DNA from: Fumia sp045615345
GTDB lineage: Bacteria; Bacillota; Clostridia; Oscillospirales; Ruminococcaceae
NCBI GenBank assembly: GCA_045615345.1
Contig: JAZLER010000034.1
Span: forward strand, 1-64,000
Reading direction: 5' to 3'
Length of the DNA: 64,000 nucleotides
Positions 28,427-36,861 of this stretch are shown here, one piece after another. A program made the translations under genes and the position numbers. The notes under the pieces are model-generated. The model was not told the origin of the DNA. It saw only the letters and a program-made list of their open reading frames with translations, and did no database searches. Each line of letters begins with the position of its first letter. Positions within the stretch are counted from its first letter, which is position 1.

Positions 28427-29128
28427 ATGTGGCCTTTTAAGAAAAAAACAAAAATCCAAAAAGCTTTTAAATTGAATGGTAATGATGTCAATAAATTCTG
28501 GCAGAAAGTTGAATTTTGTTTCAGAGGATTAAATAAAATGATGTTAGAAGAACTGGCGCCAACCTTTTCGGAAAACAGTGGAGTTTTATACAATACAGCA
28601 AATAATAAGCTTCAAATCAACATTAGTAATGACAACTCATATGCTGTTATGTGTGTGGCTGAAATGCAATTCTTCACACTATTTGTTTTCAAAGAAACCT
28701 TTATTCAAATGTTCCCTGACCTATCACCTGAAGACTTACTGAGATTAAATAAAATAGTTAATTGTGATATAGATATAGCAATAGATTTAGATGATAAGAT
28801 TCTTTCTAAGCGCTATGATGAATACTTATCACTATCCGATGATTCTGTTATTGTTGGATATTCAAAAGGAGAACTTATTGGAAATAATAAGAATAAAATA
28901 GATAAATTTGAGTTTCTTCGCCGTAAGGCTGCTTTTATGTTTTCAGATATAATATGGATTCAAAGTGTTCATAAAAAGTTTTTATCTTTAAATGATTGCT
29001 TATCAATGGCAAAAGAGTTTAATTTGAATGAATATCAACACTTGGATAATGCCAAAAAAGCAAGAGGAGCTTTGACATTTTCACAGTTGGTATATAAAGC
29101 TTTGAAAGAGTTTATTTATGAGAAATAA
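28427..29128 (+). CDS. Hypothetical soluble protein (MWPFKKK start)
   Basis: A 233-residue protein I do not recognise. Start at 28427 is chosen for the GAGGTGG five bases upstream; the in-frame GTG at 28418 lies inside that site. It begins with a basic MWPFKKKTKIQKAF stretch, has no signal peptide or membrane segment, and is rich in Asn, Lys and Asp. It stands between the host sigma-factor gene and the first toxin/immunity cassette. It could be host or accessory; low GC like the cassettes favours accessory. Confidence 0.6.
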   Translation: MWPFKKKTKIQKAFKLNGNDVNKFWQKVEFCFRGLNKMMLEELAPTFSENSGVLYNTANNKLQINISNDNSYAVMCVAEMQFFTLFVFKETFIQMFPDLSPEDLLRLNKIVNCDIDIAIDLDDKILSKRYDEYLSLSDDSVIVGYSKGELIGNNKNKIDKFEFLRRKAAFMFSDIIWIQSVHKKFLSLNDCLSMAKEFNLNEYQHLDNAKKARGALTFSQLVYKALKEFIYEK

Positions 29129-29193
29129 TAATTTGAAGCAAACTCACCGTATTATGAACAAGTCTAGTAAAAACGGACAATAGAAAAGAAGAA

Positions 29194-29313
29194 CCCCTTA
29201 TGGTAGAATAAAAGAAACTACCATAGGGGGAATTTTTATGTCAAGAAGTTATCGAAAGACAAAATACCATTTGGGGACGTACATTTTTTGGTACTGTTTT
29301 CCTGAAAAATGTT
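29194..29313. repeat. Hairpin, truncated small ORF and REP-like repeat
   Basis: CCCCTTATGGTAG and CTACCATAGGGG (about 29194-29231) form a strong stem with one bulge. It is followed by an ATG frame MSRSYRKTKYH, the N-terminal pattern of a small conserved protein, which runs into a REP-like unit (CCATTTGGGGACGTAC then TTTTTTGGTACTG, 29267-29313). The small frame is cut by the repeat. The repeat abuts the stop of the family A gene at 29312. Confidence 0.55.
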
Positions 29314-29824
29314 AAAACTTACAGCTCGGGGCGATGGATTTCATTAATTTTTTAAACAAAACCCTCGCCCAGAAAACAGCATCCGATGTAACCTTTTCCT
29401 CCCCTGTCCAGTTTTGCAGTTTTTCCTTATGCTTTCTTATTAACAGAAAAGCTGTCAACCTGATTAAAAAGCAGATTAAGAAGGTAATTAAACCAAAACA
29501 ACTTTTTGTAAACCAAATTGAATACACCAAAGAAGTAACAGAAAGTTTTGTATTACTTAAAAGGATCAGACTTATCGGTAGTAAGGGGGTTAAAAAGTTC
29601 TCTTTACGGAAGAACAAAAAAGCATATATTCCTAAAAAAACAACAATTAAGGGAAAAAACATAAATATTGGCGTAAACATTAATACAGCTACCATTTCTT
29701 CCTTATTGCCAATATAAATAAATGATAAATCTAATAAAATTATAGCAGATGCCGAAATGAGCAGTAAGGCATGATTTGCCAGTATTTTTAAGAGTTTTGC
29801 CAGTATTTTTAAGAGTTTTTTCAT
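29312..29824 (-). CDS. Family A membrane protein (putative immunity)
   Basis: A 170-residue protein with four to five hydrophobic segments and a conserved tail (GEEKVTSDAVFWARVLFKKL then MKSIAPSCKF). Close paralogues start at 44662, 55464 and 57217, more distant ones at 52773 and 52283. It follows the toxin gene at 29854-31332 by 29 bases in the same direction, the usual place for an immunity gene; that role is inferred. A 21-bp direct duplication near its start (29778-29819) repeats the KILAKLLKILA stretch. It is followed at once by a REP-like repeat. Confidence 0.6.
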   Translation of the reverse strand: MKKLLKILAKLLKILANHALLLISASAIILLDLSFIYIGNKEEMVAVLMFTPIFMFFPLIVVFLGIYAFLFFRKENFLTPLLPISLILLSNTKLSVTSLVYSIWFTKSCFGLITFLICFLIRLTAFLLIRKHKEKLQNWTGEEKVTSDAVFWARVLFKKLMKSIAPSCKF

Positions 29825-29853
29825 AAAATCACCAATTTTTAGAATAAAAAAAC

Positions 29854-31332
29854 TTAAGTCAAGTGTTCAAGTACTTTCTCACCTAAATTATCAACAAATT
29901 TCTCTCCAAATATTTCACGTGCTTCCTTGAAAAATGACACTGCAGTACCACTATGCGTTCTCTCATAGTAATCGTATCCAAGTTGTATCATTTCCTGGTC
30001 GTATGGGTCATCACCAAAGTAGTCCTTATATTCGGGACGCGAAGTACCTGACCTTTTTTGATAAATACCTGCTCCCCATTTAGCAAAGATTTCATCGTAA
30101 CCGAAAAGCTTGGCGATATATCCAAAGGTAATATTACCGGGACCATCGCCCCTGATTTCTTTTCCTTCATAGATAAAATATTCATGTTGCCACTTTGTTT
30201 GTCTTTTCAGATCGTATTTTGAATTAGATTCTACACTTTTGAAGAATTTAAAGAGTTTGTCAAAATTATATTGGATTTCATTAATGAGATTCATATCGGC
30301 ATCATCCAGATTATTTTCGGTCTTGGAATGTATAATCGGTAACCAATTAACCAAAGGTTTACTAGCAGTAAATTCAGCAAACTCCTTATCAAAACCATCC
30401 ATAATTTTATGCAACTCATCAGTAATATCCACTACATCATATTCAAGAGATAAATCCTTGAATTTTGTGCCTAAATTTGTATCTAAGATTTCATCTAAAT
30501 TTCTTGCAGCTTCCAAAAAGTTATCAATATATTTTCTATCATATATCTTTCCTTCTTTGGAAATATCTTGTTTGACAGTATCATATATTTTTTCGAACTC
30601 CATTTTTAGCTTGTCATAATAATTGTTTTCATACTTTAATTTATCGTATATTCTTAACGTAAAAGAGTTATAAACAAGCTTCTCGATGTAATCCTTAGAA
30701 AGTATAGTTTTGAAGCATTTGCCTTGTAATGAGGATTTTTCTTTTTTGAACTTAAGATAATTGTAAACATCCTGCAGAAAATCCTTATCCTTACCATCAA
30801 GTATATCATTAAAGAATGTCATTTTTGTAAGGTCGTCACTTGCTGTATAGCTGATGCCGTAGTCAAGTGCTTTTCTTACAAGCTCTAAAGCAGTTGAATA
30901 ACTCATTCTGACACTACCACCGTCTTCAACACGTTTGGCAGCCTCTTCAATTCTGCTCATTGACTCATTGGATTTGCGTCTTGTATCGTATGCTGACAAG
31001 GTAAGATATGCTTTACAGGCATCAAATGTACTCGCACTTGAGTACCCGAATTTCAATACCTCGTTGATTTTCTCCAGAAACTTAAGTGTTTCTTCCCTCT
31101 CCTCTTTCGGGAAAAAGGATAAAACTTCGGCATATCGTTTCAAATCCGAATTTACTTCATAAATTATTTCTACAATGCTTTTACAGAGTTTATCGAGTGC
31201 ATCTTTATAGTTGACACAGTAAGAACCATTGGAAAACTCCCACATTATGTCACCGACAATACTATTCTGATTAATATTTCTAAAATATTCAGGGCTTCCT
31301 ACATCGTAGCCGTTACTCCCTTTTAAATTCAT
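29854..31332 (-). CDS. Polymorphic toxin, N-type 1, with toxin-44-like C-terminus
   Basis: A 492-residue protein. Residues 1 to about 230 (MNLKGSNGYDVGSPEYF onward, helical) are nearly identical to the start of the gene at 60295 and to two remnants at 45736 and 53273. The C-terminal ~100 residues differ and resemble the bacterial toxin 44 domain: GDGPGNITFGYIAKLFGY, WGAGIYQK and GDDPYDQEMIQLGYDYYE. Conserved N-terminus plus a swapped C-terminus defines polymorphic toxins. No signal peptide. The start follows GAAAGGA with an 11-base gap. Upstream lies a copy of the 3' end of the lysin gene, so the cassette arose by duplication of the lysin-toxin junction. Confidence 0.65.
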   Translation of the reverse strand: MNLKGSNGYDVGSPEYFRNINQNSIVGDIMWEFSNGSYCVNYKDALDKLCKSIVEIIYEVNSDLKRYAEVLSFFPKEEREETLKFLEKINEVLKFGYSSASTFDACKAYLTLSAYDTRRKSNESMSRIEEAAKRVEDGGSVRMSYSTALELVRKALDYGISYTASDDLTKMTFFNDILDGKDKDFLQDVYNYLKFKKEKSSLQGKCFKTILSKDYIEKLVYNSFTLRIYDKLKYENNYYDKLKMEFEKIYDTVKQDISKEGKIYDRKYIDNFLEAARNLDEILDTNLGTKFKDLSLEYDVVDITDELHKIMDGFDKEFAEFTASKPLVNWLPIIHSKTENNLDDADMNLINEIQYNFDKLFKFFKSVESNSKYDLKRQTKWQHEYFIYEGKEIRGDGPGNITFGYIAKLFGYDEIFAKWGAGIYQKRSGTSRPEYKDYFGDDPYDQEMIQLGYDYYERTHSGTAVSFFKEAREIFGEKFVDNLGEKVLEHLT

Positions 31333-31359
31333 TTTATCACATTTCCTTTCAGTTGTAAA

Positions 31360-31446
31360 TGGCGCCGTTTGAGTCGGTTTGAATCATCTGACATTCTTTT
31401 ATATCCTCGAAATATTCTTCAGCAAGTTGATATGCTTTTTCAAGCA
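31360..31446 (-). pseudogene. 3' fragment of the C1A lysin gene
   Basis: Minus-strand translation gives AEEYFEDIKECQM and TDSNGAIYN then stop, matching the last ~30 residues of the C1A peptidase encoded at 33679-34734 (AEEYFEDIKECQLVMTDSNG). It is a duplicated tail without the rest of the gene and marks a recombination end point. Confidence 0.75.
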
Positions 31447-31461
31447 AAACCTTACCTTATA

Positions 31462-31490
31462 TTGAAATTGTGATTAAAATATGGTATATT
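31462..31490 (+). promoter_or_regulatory. Promoter of family D gene 1
   Basis: TTGAAA (31462-31467), 17-base spacer, TATATT (31485-31490). The same layout precedes the other two family D genes. Confidence 0.75.
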
Positions 31491-31521
31491 TTAATTAACA
31501 AATTATTTGAGGTGATAAGGT

Positions 31522-32175
31522 GTGACAATTACAGAAATCTTCAAAAGTTCTTTTGAAACCATAAAATCCCATAAAAAGCAAGTTATCATTCTTTGTTTGA
31601 TTAGTATAATTACACGCACGGTTATACAAGTCTTTTCAGGATTTCCCACTTTGATTGTAGGCTTTTTTTCTGCATTTCTTAATGCTTTGGTATTTTTACC
31701 TTTTATATCAAAACTTAATGATTCAAAAGCCAACACAAAAAGACTTATAATTTCCGCTCTTTCTTTTGCCGTAATTTCAACAGTTTTTCTAATCATCGAT
31801 ATCAGCACAACATTAGCAATGCAATATTTTCCTAATCTGTTTGTTTTTCCTATCCGCTTAATAATATTAATTGTTTTAACTATTATAGAGTATTTTGGAC
31901 TTTTTTCAGTTTTCGAAGCCTCTATGCCAATTAAATCATTAAAACTCCTTTTTAGTAAGTTGAAATCAGAATTTATAAGTAAAGTTTCAATAATTATTGC
32001 TATTTCTCTTAGCATTAATTTACCTTTAAGTATTCTCTGTACAGTAATTAAATACAACATTTATATAGATGTAACCAGTACAATTCAGTTTAAAATTATA
32101 TCTGTACCATTCTATATTTTTGCAACTGTATGTATGTACACCCACTGGAAGTCCCTTGAAAAAGAGAAAAATTAA
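31522..32175 (+). CDS. Family D multi-pass membrane protein (putative immunity)
   Basis: A 217-residue membrane protein with about six hydrophobic segments. It begins with GTG after GAGGTGATAAG. The start MTITEIFKSSFETIKSHKKQ is shared with genes at 36151 and, more loosely, 57912. It is encoded against the surrounding genes and ends 33 bases from the end of the toxin gene at 32209-33663. All three family D genes face the 3' end of a toxin with the same C-terminal domain, so I infer cognate immunity. It has its own promoter and could protect when the toxin operon is silent. I know no named family for it. Confidence 0.6.
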   Translation: MTITEIFKSSFETIKSHKKQVIILCLISIITRTVIQVFSGFPTLIVGFFSAFLNALVFLPFISKLNDSKANTKRLIISALSFAVISTVFLIIDISTTLAMQYFPNLFVFPIRLIILIVLTIIEYFGLFSVFEASMPIKSLKLLFSKLKSEFISKVSIIIAISLSINLPLSILCTVIKYNIYIDVTSTIQFKIISVPFYIFATVCMYTHWKSLEKEKN

Positions 32176-32208
32176 GTATTAAAATTTCTGTATTTTAAAT
32201 ATGTTTTT

Positions 32209-33663
32209 TTAATTTAAATCATATATAAAATTTTTGAAAACTTGTTTTTCCTCATTTATAAGTTTCACTTTTTTCAGATAATCTCCTATCAGATAATTAT
32301 AATAACTTGTTTCCCACATACTGTCGTTATATGGAAATTTCACAAAGGTTGTATCGTGTATCAAATCGCTGATTCTTTCAATAAATCTTTTTCTATGACC
32401 TAGCACTGTGTTTTTTACCATATAATTTAGTTGGCTGTCCTCAACAAATTCTCTTTCCCATATTATTTCTGCTAATCTTTGTGTATCTGGATCCTTCTGT
32501 AATGCTCTGTAAACGTCCACTAATCCTGGTTGATCATCAATCAGTACTTTTAGCCCTGTTTCGGCTATCTCTAAATATGCAGGCATCGCAGCTGCTCCAC
32601 CCGTTTGAAGCATTTGTATATTTTGTGGATTCAGAGCACCAGTTGTTTTAAAAGCCAGTCCCACTTCAATGGCCTTCAATAAAATCTCCATCAAAAATTT
32701 AGCATTTTCCTTCTTTTTGATATATTCATATTCATTTTTATACATCATATCGTATATGTTTTTATAAAGTACATCTTCATAACTTTTTTCCAATATTTCT
32801 TCTTTCAGCACTTTATCCAACAACTCCCTGGCCTTTGTTTCTGCTGCTTTTCTTATTTCATAAATACAACCTGTGGCCTCACTGTTACCTGAATTTTCAG
32901 CATTTTTAAATGCAAGAGATTCTTCAAGACGTTTGTCATATAAATCAGATAACTCATCTATAAGTGATGAAACTTCTTTCTTTGTACCTGAAAGCAAAAC
33001 ATCTCTTCCTTTGTGTGCCATCAATAATTCCTTGCAAATCTTATCCACGTCTTCGTGATTCCAGATAGTTGCATTATCATCAACAAGAAACTTTTCTTCA
33101 AGTCCGCAAAGTTTCCATATATAATTATCAACACATACTACATACTCTTTAAAATCATATTTAAAAATTCTGTCAGGGTCATCCTCCGAAGCAAGATACC
33201 CCTGCCCATTTTTCAGGTCACGCTTTATCTTCTCATAAACTTTTACTGCAACATCTTCTGTATACTTCCCTGTAACGCTGATATTAAGCACTTGCTGAAG
33301 CACTTTTATTGCTTTTGTATATGTACCGAAATAACTTGTACTGAATCTAAAATTGCTGATGGATTTTCTTTCCATCAGCTCTTTTATTTCCTTAACGGTT
33401 TTGCCCTGCAAAAGCTTTGGCAAATCAAGAACCCTTGCCTTAATCAGGTCATTCCCGTAAGTATCTCTTTTATCGCCACGGTACGTGGTGTCAAGAAGGA
33501 TTTTTTCAATTTCATCTCTTTGCTCTACACCACGCAAAAATCCCGCGTCACGGTAAATTTTTACAACACTGTCAAAATCACTCGAAGAAAGACTTTTAAA
33601 TCCGTACATACAATCATCGTGCCTTAACATACGCAACATATCATCTTTATCTCTTGGTCTCAT
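32209..33663 (-). CDS. Polymorphic toxin, N-type 2
   Basis: A 484-residue protein. N-terminus (MRPRDKDDMLRML...) is shared with the gene at 36862-38311. Residues about 105-150 (TYTKAIKVLQQVLNISVTGK) resemble a peptidoglycan-binding repeat. The C-terminal ~220 residues include a hydrophobic stretch (LQTGGAAAMPAYLEIAETGL) and end with WETSYYNYLIGDYLKKVKL, a module also ending the 564-residue toxin at 58601. It follows the lysin genes by 15 bases and is probably co-transcribed with them. A hydrophobic effector with a membrane-protein partner suggests membrane damage; that is inference. Confidence 0.6.
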   Translation of the reverse strand: MRPRDKDDMLRMLRHDDCMYGFKSLSSSDFDSVVKIYRDAGFLRGVEQRDEIEKILLDTTYRGDKRDTYGNDLIKARVLDLPKLLQGKTVKEIKELMERKSISNFRFSTSYFGTYTKAIKVLQQVLNISVTGKYTEDVAVKVYEKIKRDLKNGQGYLASEDDPDRIFKYDFKEYVVCVDNYIWKLCGLEEKFLVDDNATIWNHEDVDKICKELLMAHKGRDVLLSGTKKEVSSLIDELSDLYDKRLEESLAFKNAENSGNSEATGCIYEIRKAAETKARELLDKVLKEEILEKSYEDVLYKNIYDMMYKNEYEYIKKKENAKFLMEILLKAIEVGLAFKTTGALNPQNIQMLQTGGAAAMPAYLEIAETGLKVLIDDQPGLVDVYRALQKDPDTQRLAEIIWEREFVEDSQLNYMVKNTVLGHRKRFIERISDLIHDTTFVKFPYNDSMWETSYYNYLIGDYLKKVKLINEEKQVFKNFIYDLN

Positions 33664-33678
33664 AATAATTCTCCTTTA

Positions 33679-34734
33679 TTAATTAATGGCGCCGTTTGAG
33701 TCTGTCATAACAAGCTGACATTCCTTTATATCCTCGAAATATTCTTCGGCGAAGTAATAATCCTTACCGCCGATAGTTTTAAATCCTTTTACCGCATCGC
33801 CGTTTTCAGTAAGGTAGTACCAACGGTTATTCTGTTTAAGCCAACCTGTTACCATATTGCCGTAGTTATCAAGATAATACCATTTGTTCTTATCAAAAAT
33901 CCAGCCTTTTTTATCAACACCGTTTTCTCTGTAACGCCATTTGTTATTCTCCTTGTACCAACCGTTTTTCATATCTTCCTCCTCAAAAATAATGTCGTCA
34001 ATTGCCCATGCCTCAAACATCGGGATGGGAAAATTATTTCTCTCGCTCCAGTTTATGATACTGTAAGGCATAATAAAAGTGCCGTTGTCCCCGAAACTGT
34101 CGCCCCAGGAATTAAGCACTTTAAAACCTCTTTTATCATAGCCTGTAATCAGCATCATATGTCCGCCTGCCATCTCCTCTAAAGAAGAGTTTTTTATGCG
34201 TGGTTCGGGCATAACTATATTATCCTTCGTGATTTCATAAAAGCTTTTAAAAATCAGGGTTCCCACCAAAACAGGAAATCCTTTTAAAAGCGATTCCTTG
34301 ACAGACTCCGCTGTAAGGCACTGATAGTAGTTTCCGATACGGATTTTTTTAGCCTCATTTTCAAATTCAACAAATTTCTTTTCAAAATTGTCGATTACTT
34401 CCCTGACTTCGGCTTCGAACGGGTAACGGTCAAAGTAAAGCCCGCCGTCTTTCTGTGCCGCCTTTAAAAGTCCCCTCGCCTCGGTGCCCATTCCCTTGTG
34501 TTCTGAGTAACGGCGGTTGCCGTAATACCATGTAAAGGAAATATCTTTACACCTCTTTACTATCTCAATAAGTGCCGAAAGTGCGTGGGTTGCACAGTTC
34601 TGGTAACTCCCCTGGTCGTGTACCTTAAAGCCCGTTAAATCTATCTCAAAGCTTTCAGGGTATGTACTGCCTGACACCGAATATACATAGTCGCGGTTAT
34701 CCTCTGTTTTGTTTACAAATCCTAAACCTTTCAT
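33679..34734 (-). CDS. C1A papain-like peptidase with cell-wall-binding repeats
   Basis: A 351-residue lysin-like protein. The papain-type triad is visible: Cys in DQGSYQNCATHAL (about residue 45), His in GGHMMLITGYD and Asn in VLNSWGDSFGDNG. The C-terminal third holds choline-binding-type repeats (NGWYKENNKWRYRENG, GWIFDKNKWYYLDNYG, GWLKQNNRWYYLTENG). No signal peptide, as in phage lysins released through a holin. It overlaps the M23 gene by four bases. Confidence 0.85.
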   Translation of the reverse strand: MKGLGFVNKTEDNRDYVYSVSGSTYPESFEIDLTGFKVHDQGSYQNCATHALSALIEIVKRCKDISFTWYYGNRRYSEHKGMGTEARGLLKAAQKDGGLYFDRYPFEAEVREVIDNFEKKFVEFENEAKKIRIGNYYQCLTAESVKESLLKGFPVLVGTLIFKSFYEITKDNIVMPEPRIKNSSLEEMAGGHMMLITGYDKRGFKVLNSWGDSFGDNGTFIMPYSIINWSERNNFPIPMFEAWAIDDIIFEEEDMKNGWYKENNKWRYRENGVDKKGWIFDKNKWYYLDNYGNMVTGWLKQNNRWYYLTENGDAVKGFKTIGGKDYYFAEEYFEDIKECQLVMTDSNGAIN

Positions 34735-35306
34735 ATAATTTCTCCTTTGTCGTTTGTGATAACAAGCTCTGTCGCTTCAACATCGTTAAAATCCTTCTTT
34801 GCAAAGAAATAAAGCTTATTATTAATTTTTCGAAAACCCGTTACAGCGTTTCTGTTTTCATCAAAATAATGCCATCTTTTAAGCTTAATCCAGTTGTTTT
34901 TAAGCAAGTATGTACGCGCTTCGTTCGGAATACCCAGAAAATCAGCCGGGTTTGTACGGTAGTTTCCGCGTGTACGCGTTTCAAAATGGCAATGTGCGCC
35001 ATAGCTTTTGCCTGTATTCCCCATAATTCCTAAAACATCACCTGTTTTAACGCTGTCGCCAACTTTCACATTACGGCTCTTAAGATGGCAAAAATAGTAG
35101 CGGTTGCCTTTTTCATCGTCAACGCGGACATAGTTGCCCCACTCCCAGGTAAGGTTACCTTTATCTGTGATAATAGTGGAGGACTTCACCACCCCGTCAA
35201 CAGGAGAGATGACATCAATGTCCCCTATCCCCACTATATCAATACCACCGTGAGCAGAGCTGTATCCCTGGGTTACCTTAAAATCGCCTTTAAAAATTCT
35301 TTTCAT
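34731..35306 (-). CDS. M23 family peptidoglycan endopeptidase
   Basis: A 191-residue protein with an M23/LytM domain: GYSSAHGGIDIVG (HxxxD), YYFCHLKSRNV and GAHCHFETR (HxH). Residues after ~135 form a short cell-wall-binding-type tail similar to the C1A lysin's end (DVEATELVITNDKG). It cleaves peptide cross-links. It lies in the lysis module, overlapping both neighbours. Confidence 0.88.
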   Translation of the reverse strand: MKRIFKGDFKVTQGYSSAHGGIDIVGIGDIDVISPVDGVVKSSTIITDKGNLTWEWGNYVRVDDEKGNRYYFCHLKSRNVKVGDSVKTGDVLGIMGNTGKSYGAHCHFETRTRGNYRTNPADFLGIPNEARTYLLKNNWIKLKRWHYFDENRNAVTGFRKINNKLYFFAKKDFNDVEATELVITNDKGEII

Positions 35307-35470
35307 TCTTTCACCTGCGTTCCGAAATAAAATGCGATAACTGTCGTAAAAATCACCAAAAACTGCTCGCCTGTGATTTTCCCTGTTACTATCATATAAC
35401 CGAAAAGCCCGGTGAGTGCTAAGGTCACAAGGCTTTTTATCGTAAGAAGTTTATTTATTCTCTCTAACAT
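35303..35470 (-). CDS. Small holin-like membrane protein
   Basis: A 55-residue frame starting ATG at 35470 after AAAGGAAT. It has a hydrophobic segment (SLVTLALTGLFGYMIV), a KITGEQFL turn, then a second one (VIFTTVIAFYFG) and a charged end. Proteins of this kind sit before lysins in Firmicutes phages. It overlaps the M23 start by three bases. Holin function is inferred from size, topology and place. Confidence 0.65.
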   Translation of the reverse strand: MLERINKLLTIKSLVTLALTGLFGYMIVTGKITGEQFLVIFTTVIAFYFGTQVKE

Positions 35471-35472
35471 AT

Positions 35473-35778
35473 TTATTCCTTTCCGGTCGGAAGTGTGTCA
35501 AGCTCCTCGACCAAATGTGTGACGGTTCCGTTGCCGCCTAAGTTATGGTACTGCTCATAGAGGCGTCTGACATTCTCCTGAGCATAAATGGGATAATACC
35601 CCTTATCCATATAATGGTTGTAACTGTCGATAATTCTGTCGCGCAGAATAGCCTGAACACCAAGCTTTATCGACTCCTGTTCCTTTAAGCGTTTTATAAT
35701 GTTTTTATAACCAAAGCCGAAGATTGTCAAAACGCCTGAAAACAATACTTCAAGCCAGTAATTAATTAAAAATTCCAT
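35473..35778 (-). CDS. Phage lysis-module protein, one membrane segment
   Basis: A 101-residue protein starting at MEFLINYWLEVLFSG, with AGAAAGGA-type site upstream (a longer frame to 35820 lacks one). It has one N-terminal hydrophobic segment and then the conserved pattern KLGVQAILRDRIIDSYNHYM and YHNLGGNGTVTHLVEEL, common in Firmicutes phages next to the holin. Its function is not known to me. Confidence 0.75.
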   Translation of the reverse strand: MEFLINYWLEVLFSGVLTIFGFGYKNIIKRLKEQESIKLGVQAILRDRIIDSYNHYMDKGYYPIYAQENVRRLYEQYHNLGGNGTVTHLVEELDTLPTGKE

Positions 35779-35846
35779 TTTTTCCTTTCTTGTCGCCTTT
35801 TTGCGGGCAACATATCGCATTTGCGAAGCAAATATTTTTCCTACAA

Positions 35847-35869
35847 TAAAAAAACACGCTCAAAGCGTG
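35847..35869 (-). terminator. Terminator upstream of the lysis module
   Basis: CACGCT (35855-35860), loop CAA, AGCGTG (35864-35869); on the minus strand followed by seven T. It isolates the lysis genes from transcription arriving from the tail fibre side. Confidence 0.7.
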
Positions 35870-35912
35870 GCACAATATTGAATTAAAATCATAAGTACAG
35901 CTAATATAATTG

Positions 35913-36096
35913 CTACAAAAGTTTTGATACAATCACCCTCAATGCTAACAATAATACTGCCAAAATGACAGCAAACATAATACCATTTTCATACCAATAA
36001 TCGGGAACATTCTCATTTTCTTCATAAAAACGGTCAATTCCGTTCCAACGGGCTTTGACATCCCATATCTCATCAAATCTGAAATGTTCTTGAAAC
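35913..36096 (-). pseudogene. Fragment with RFDEIWD/RWNG motif
   Basis: Minus-strand reading gives FRFDEIWDVKARWNGIDRFY, then an acidic stretch and a single hydrophobic segment before a stop at 35913. No start codon is found upstream, where the family D promoter lies. Related fragments are at 57693-57870 and 44675-44772. It seems to be the 3' end of a lost cassette gene. Confidence 0.55.
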
Positions 36097-36118
36097 TAAT
36101 AATCTGATGCAGTATAAT
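36090..36118 (+). promoter_or_regulatory. Promoter of family D gene 2
   Basis: TTGAAA (36090-36095) and TATAAT (36113-36118) with 17 bases between. Nearly identical to the promoter at 57852-57880. Confidence 0.8.
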
Positions 36119-36150
36119 AATGTTAATAAATGTTTTAAGGAGAAAATGAT

Positions 36151-36858
36151 ATGACAGTTACAGAAATTTTCAAAACCTCATTCGAAACTGTAAAATCACA
36201 TAAAAAGCAAACCCTTATTCTTTGCGTACTTTTTGCAGTAATCCGAATAATTACTGACTTATTTTCGGAATTTCATATTTTAATAGTGAGTACAATTTCT
36301 TCTTTTGTAATTGCTCTTGTATTGCTTCCCTTTATATACATACTAAAGGAATCGAAAATTGACAGAAAACAGCTTCTGACCGCCATTTTGTCATATACAC
36401 TTATATCTGTAGTTGTTACGGGTTTTGTTTTTGTATCATCTTCACTTACTGCCATAATTGAAAATGCTTTGGTAAAAACTATTTCCGGATTTCAGATTTA
36501 CAGATTTACAAGCCTTGTTATTCGTTTAATTCTTTTGATTATTGTGAATGTTTCAGATTACTTTGTAATTCTTGCTGTTTCAGAAGCCATAGTTCCTTTA
36601 AAATCGGTTAAACTTCTTTTTGACAATTTAAAATCAGGATTTTGGGGTAAGATTTTTAAAATCGAAATAATTTCATTTATCATCAATTTACCCATAAGCA
36701 TTCCCACTACTATAATTGAATACACTACATATGCAAATGTGACGGATACTATACAATTTAAAATCATATCTATCCCGTTTCATATTTACACCATTGTCTG
36801 TATGTATACATACTGGAATTTACTTAAACAAAAAGAAGAAAAGGATAATATCCTTTAA
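36151..36858 (+). CDS. Family D multi-pass membrane protein (putative immunity)
   Basis: A 235-residue membrane protein with about six hydrophobic segments and a Lys/Glu tail. It starts MTVTEIFKTSFETVKSHKKQ after AAGGAG and is the closest relative of the gene at 31522. Its stop is three bases from the stop of the opposing toxin gene (36862-38311), so the pair is tail to tail. Immunity role inferred from this repeated arrangement. Confidence 0.6.
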   Translation: MTVTEIFKTSFETVKSHKKQTLILCVLFAVIRIITDLFSEFHILIVSTISSFVIALVLLPFIYILKESKIDRKQLLTAILSYTLISVVVTGFVFVSSSLTAIIENALVKTISGFQIYRFTSLVIRLILLIIVNVSDYFVILAVSEAIVPLKSVKLLFDNLKSGFWGKIFKIEIISFIINLPISIPTTIIEYTTYANVTDTIQFKIISIPFHIYTIVCMYTYWNLLKQKEEKDNIL

Positions 36859-36861
36859 AAC

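Noticed and set aside
28427..29128. Toxin or immunity gene assignment for the first plus-strand gene
   Set aside because: It shares no module with the cassette families; left as hypothetical.
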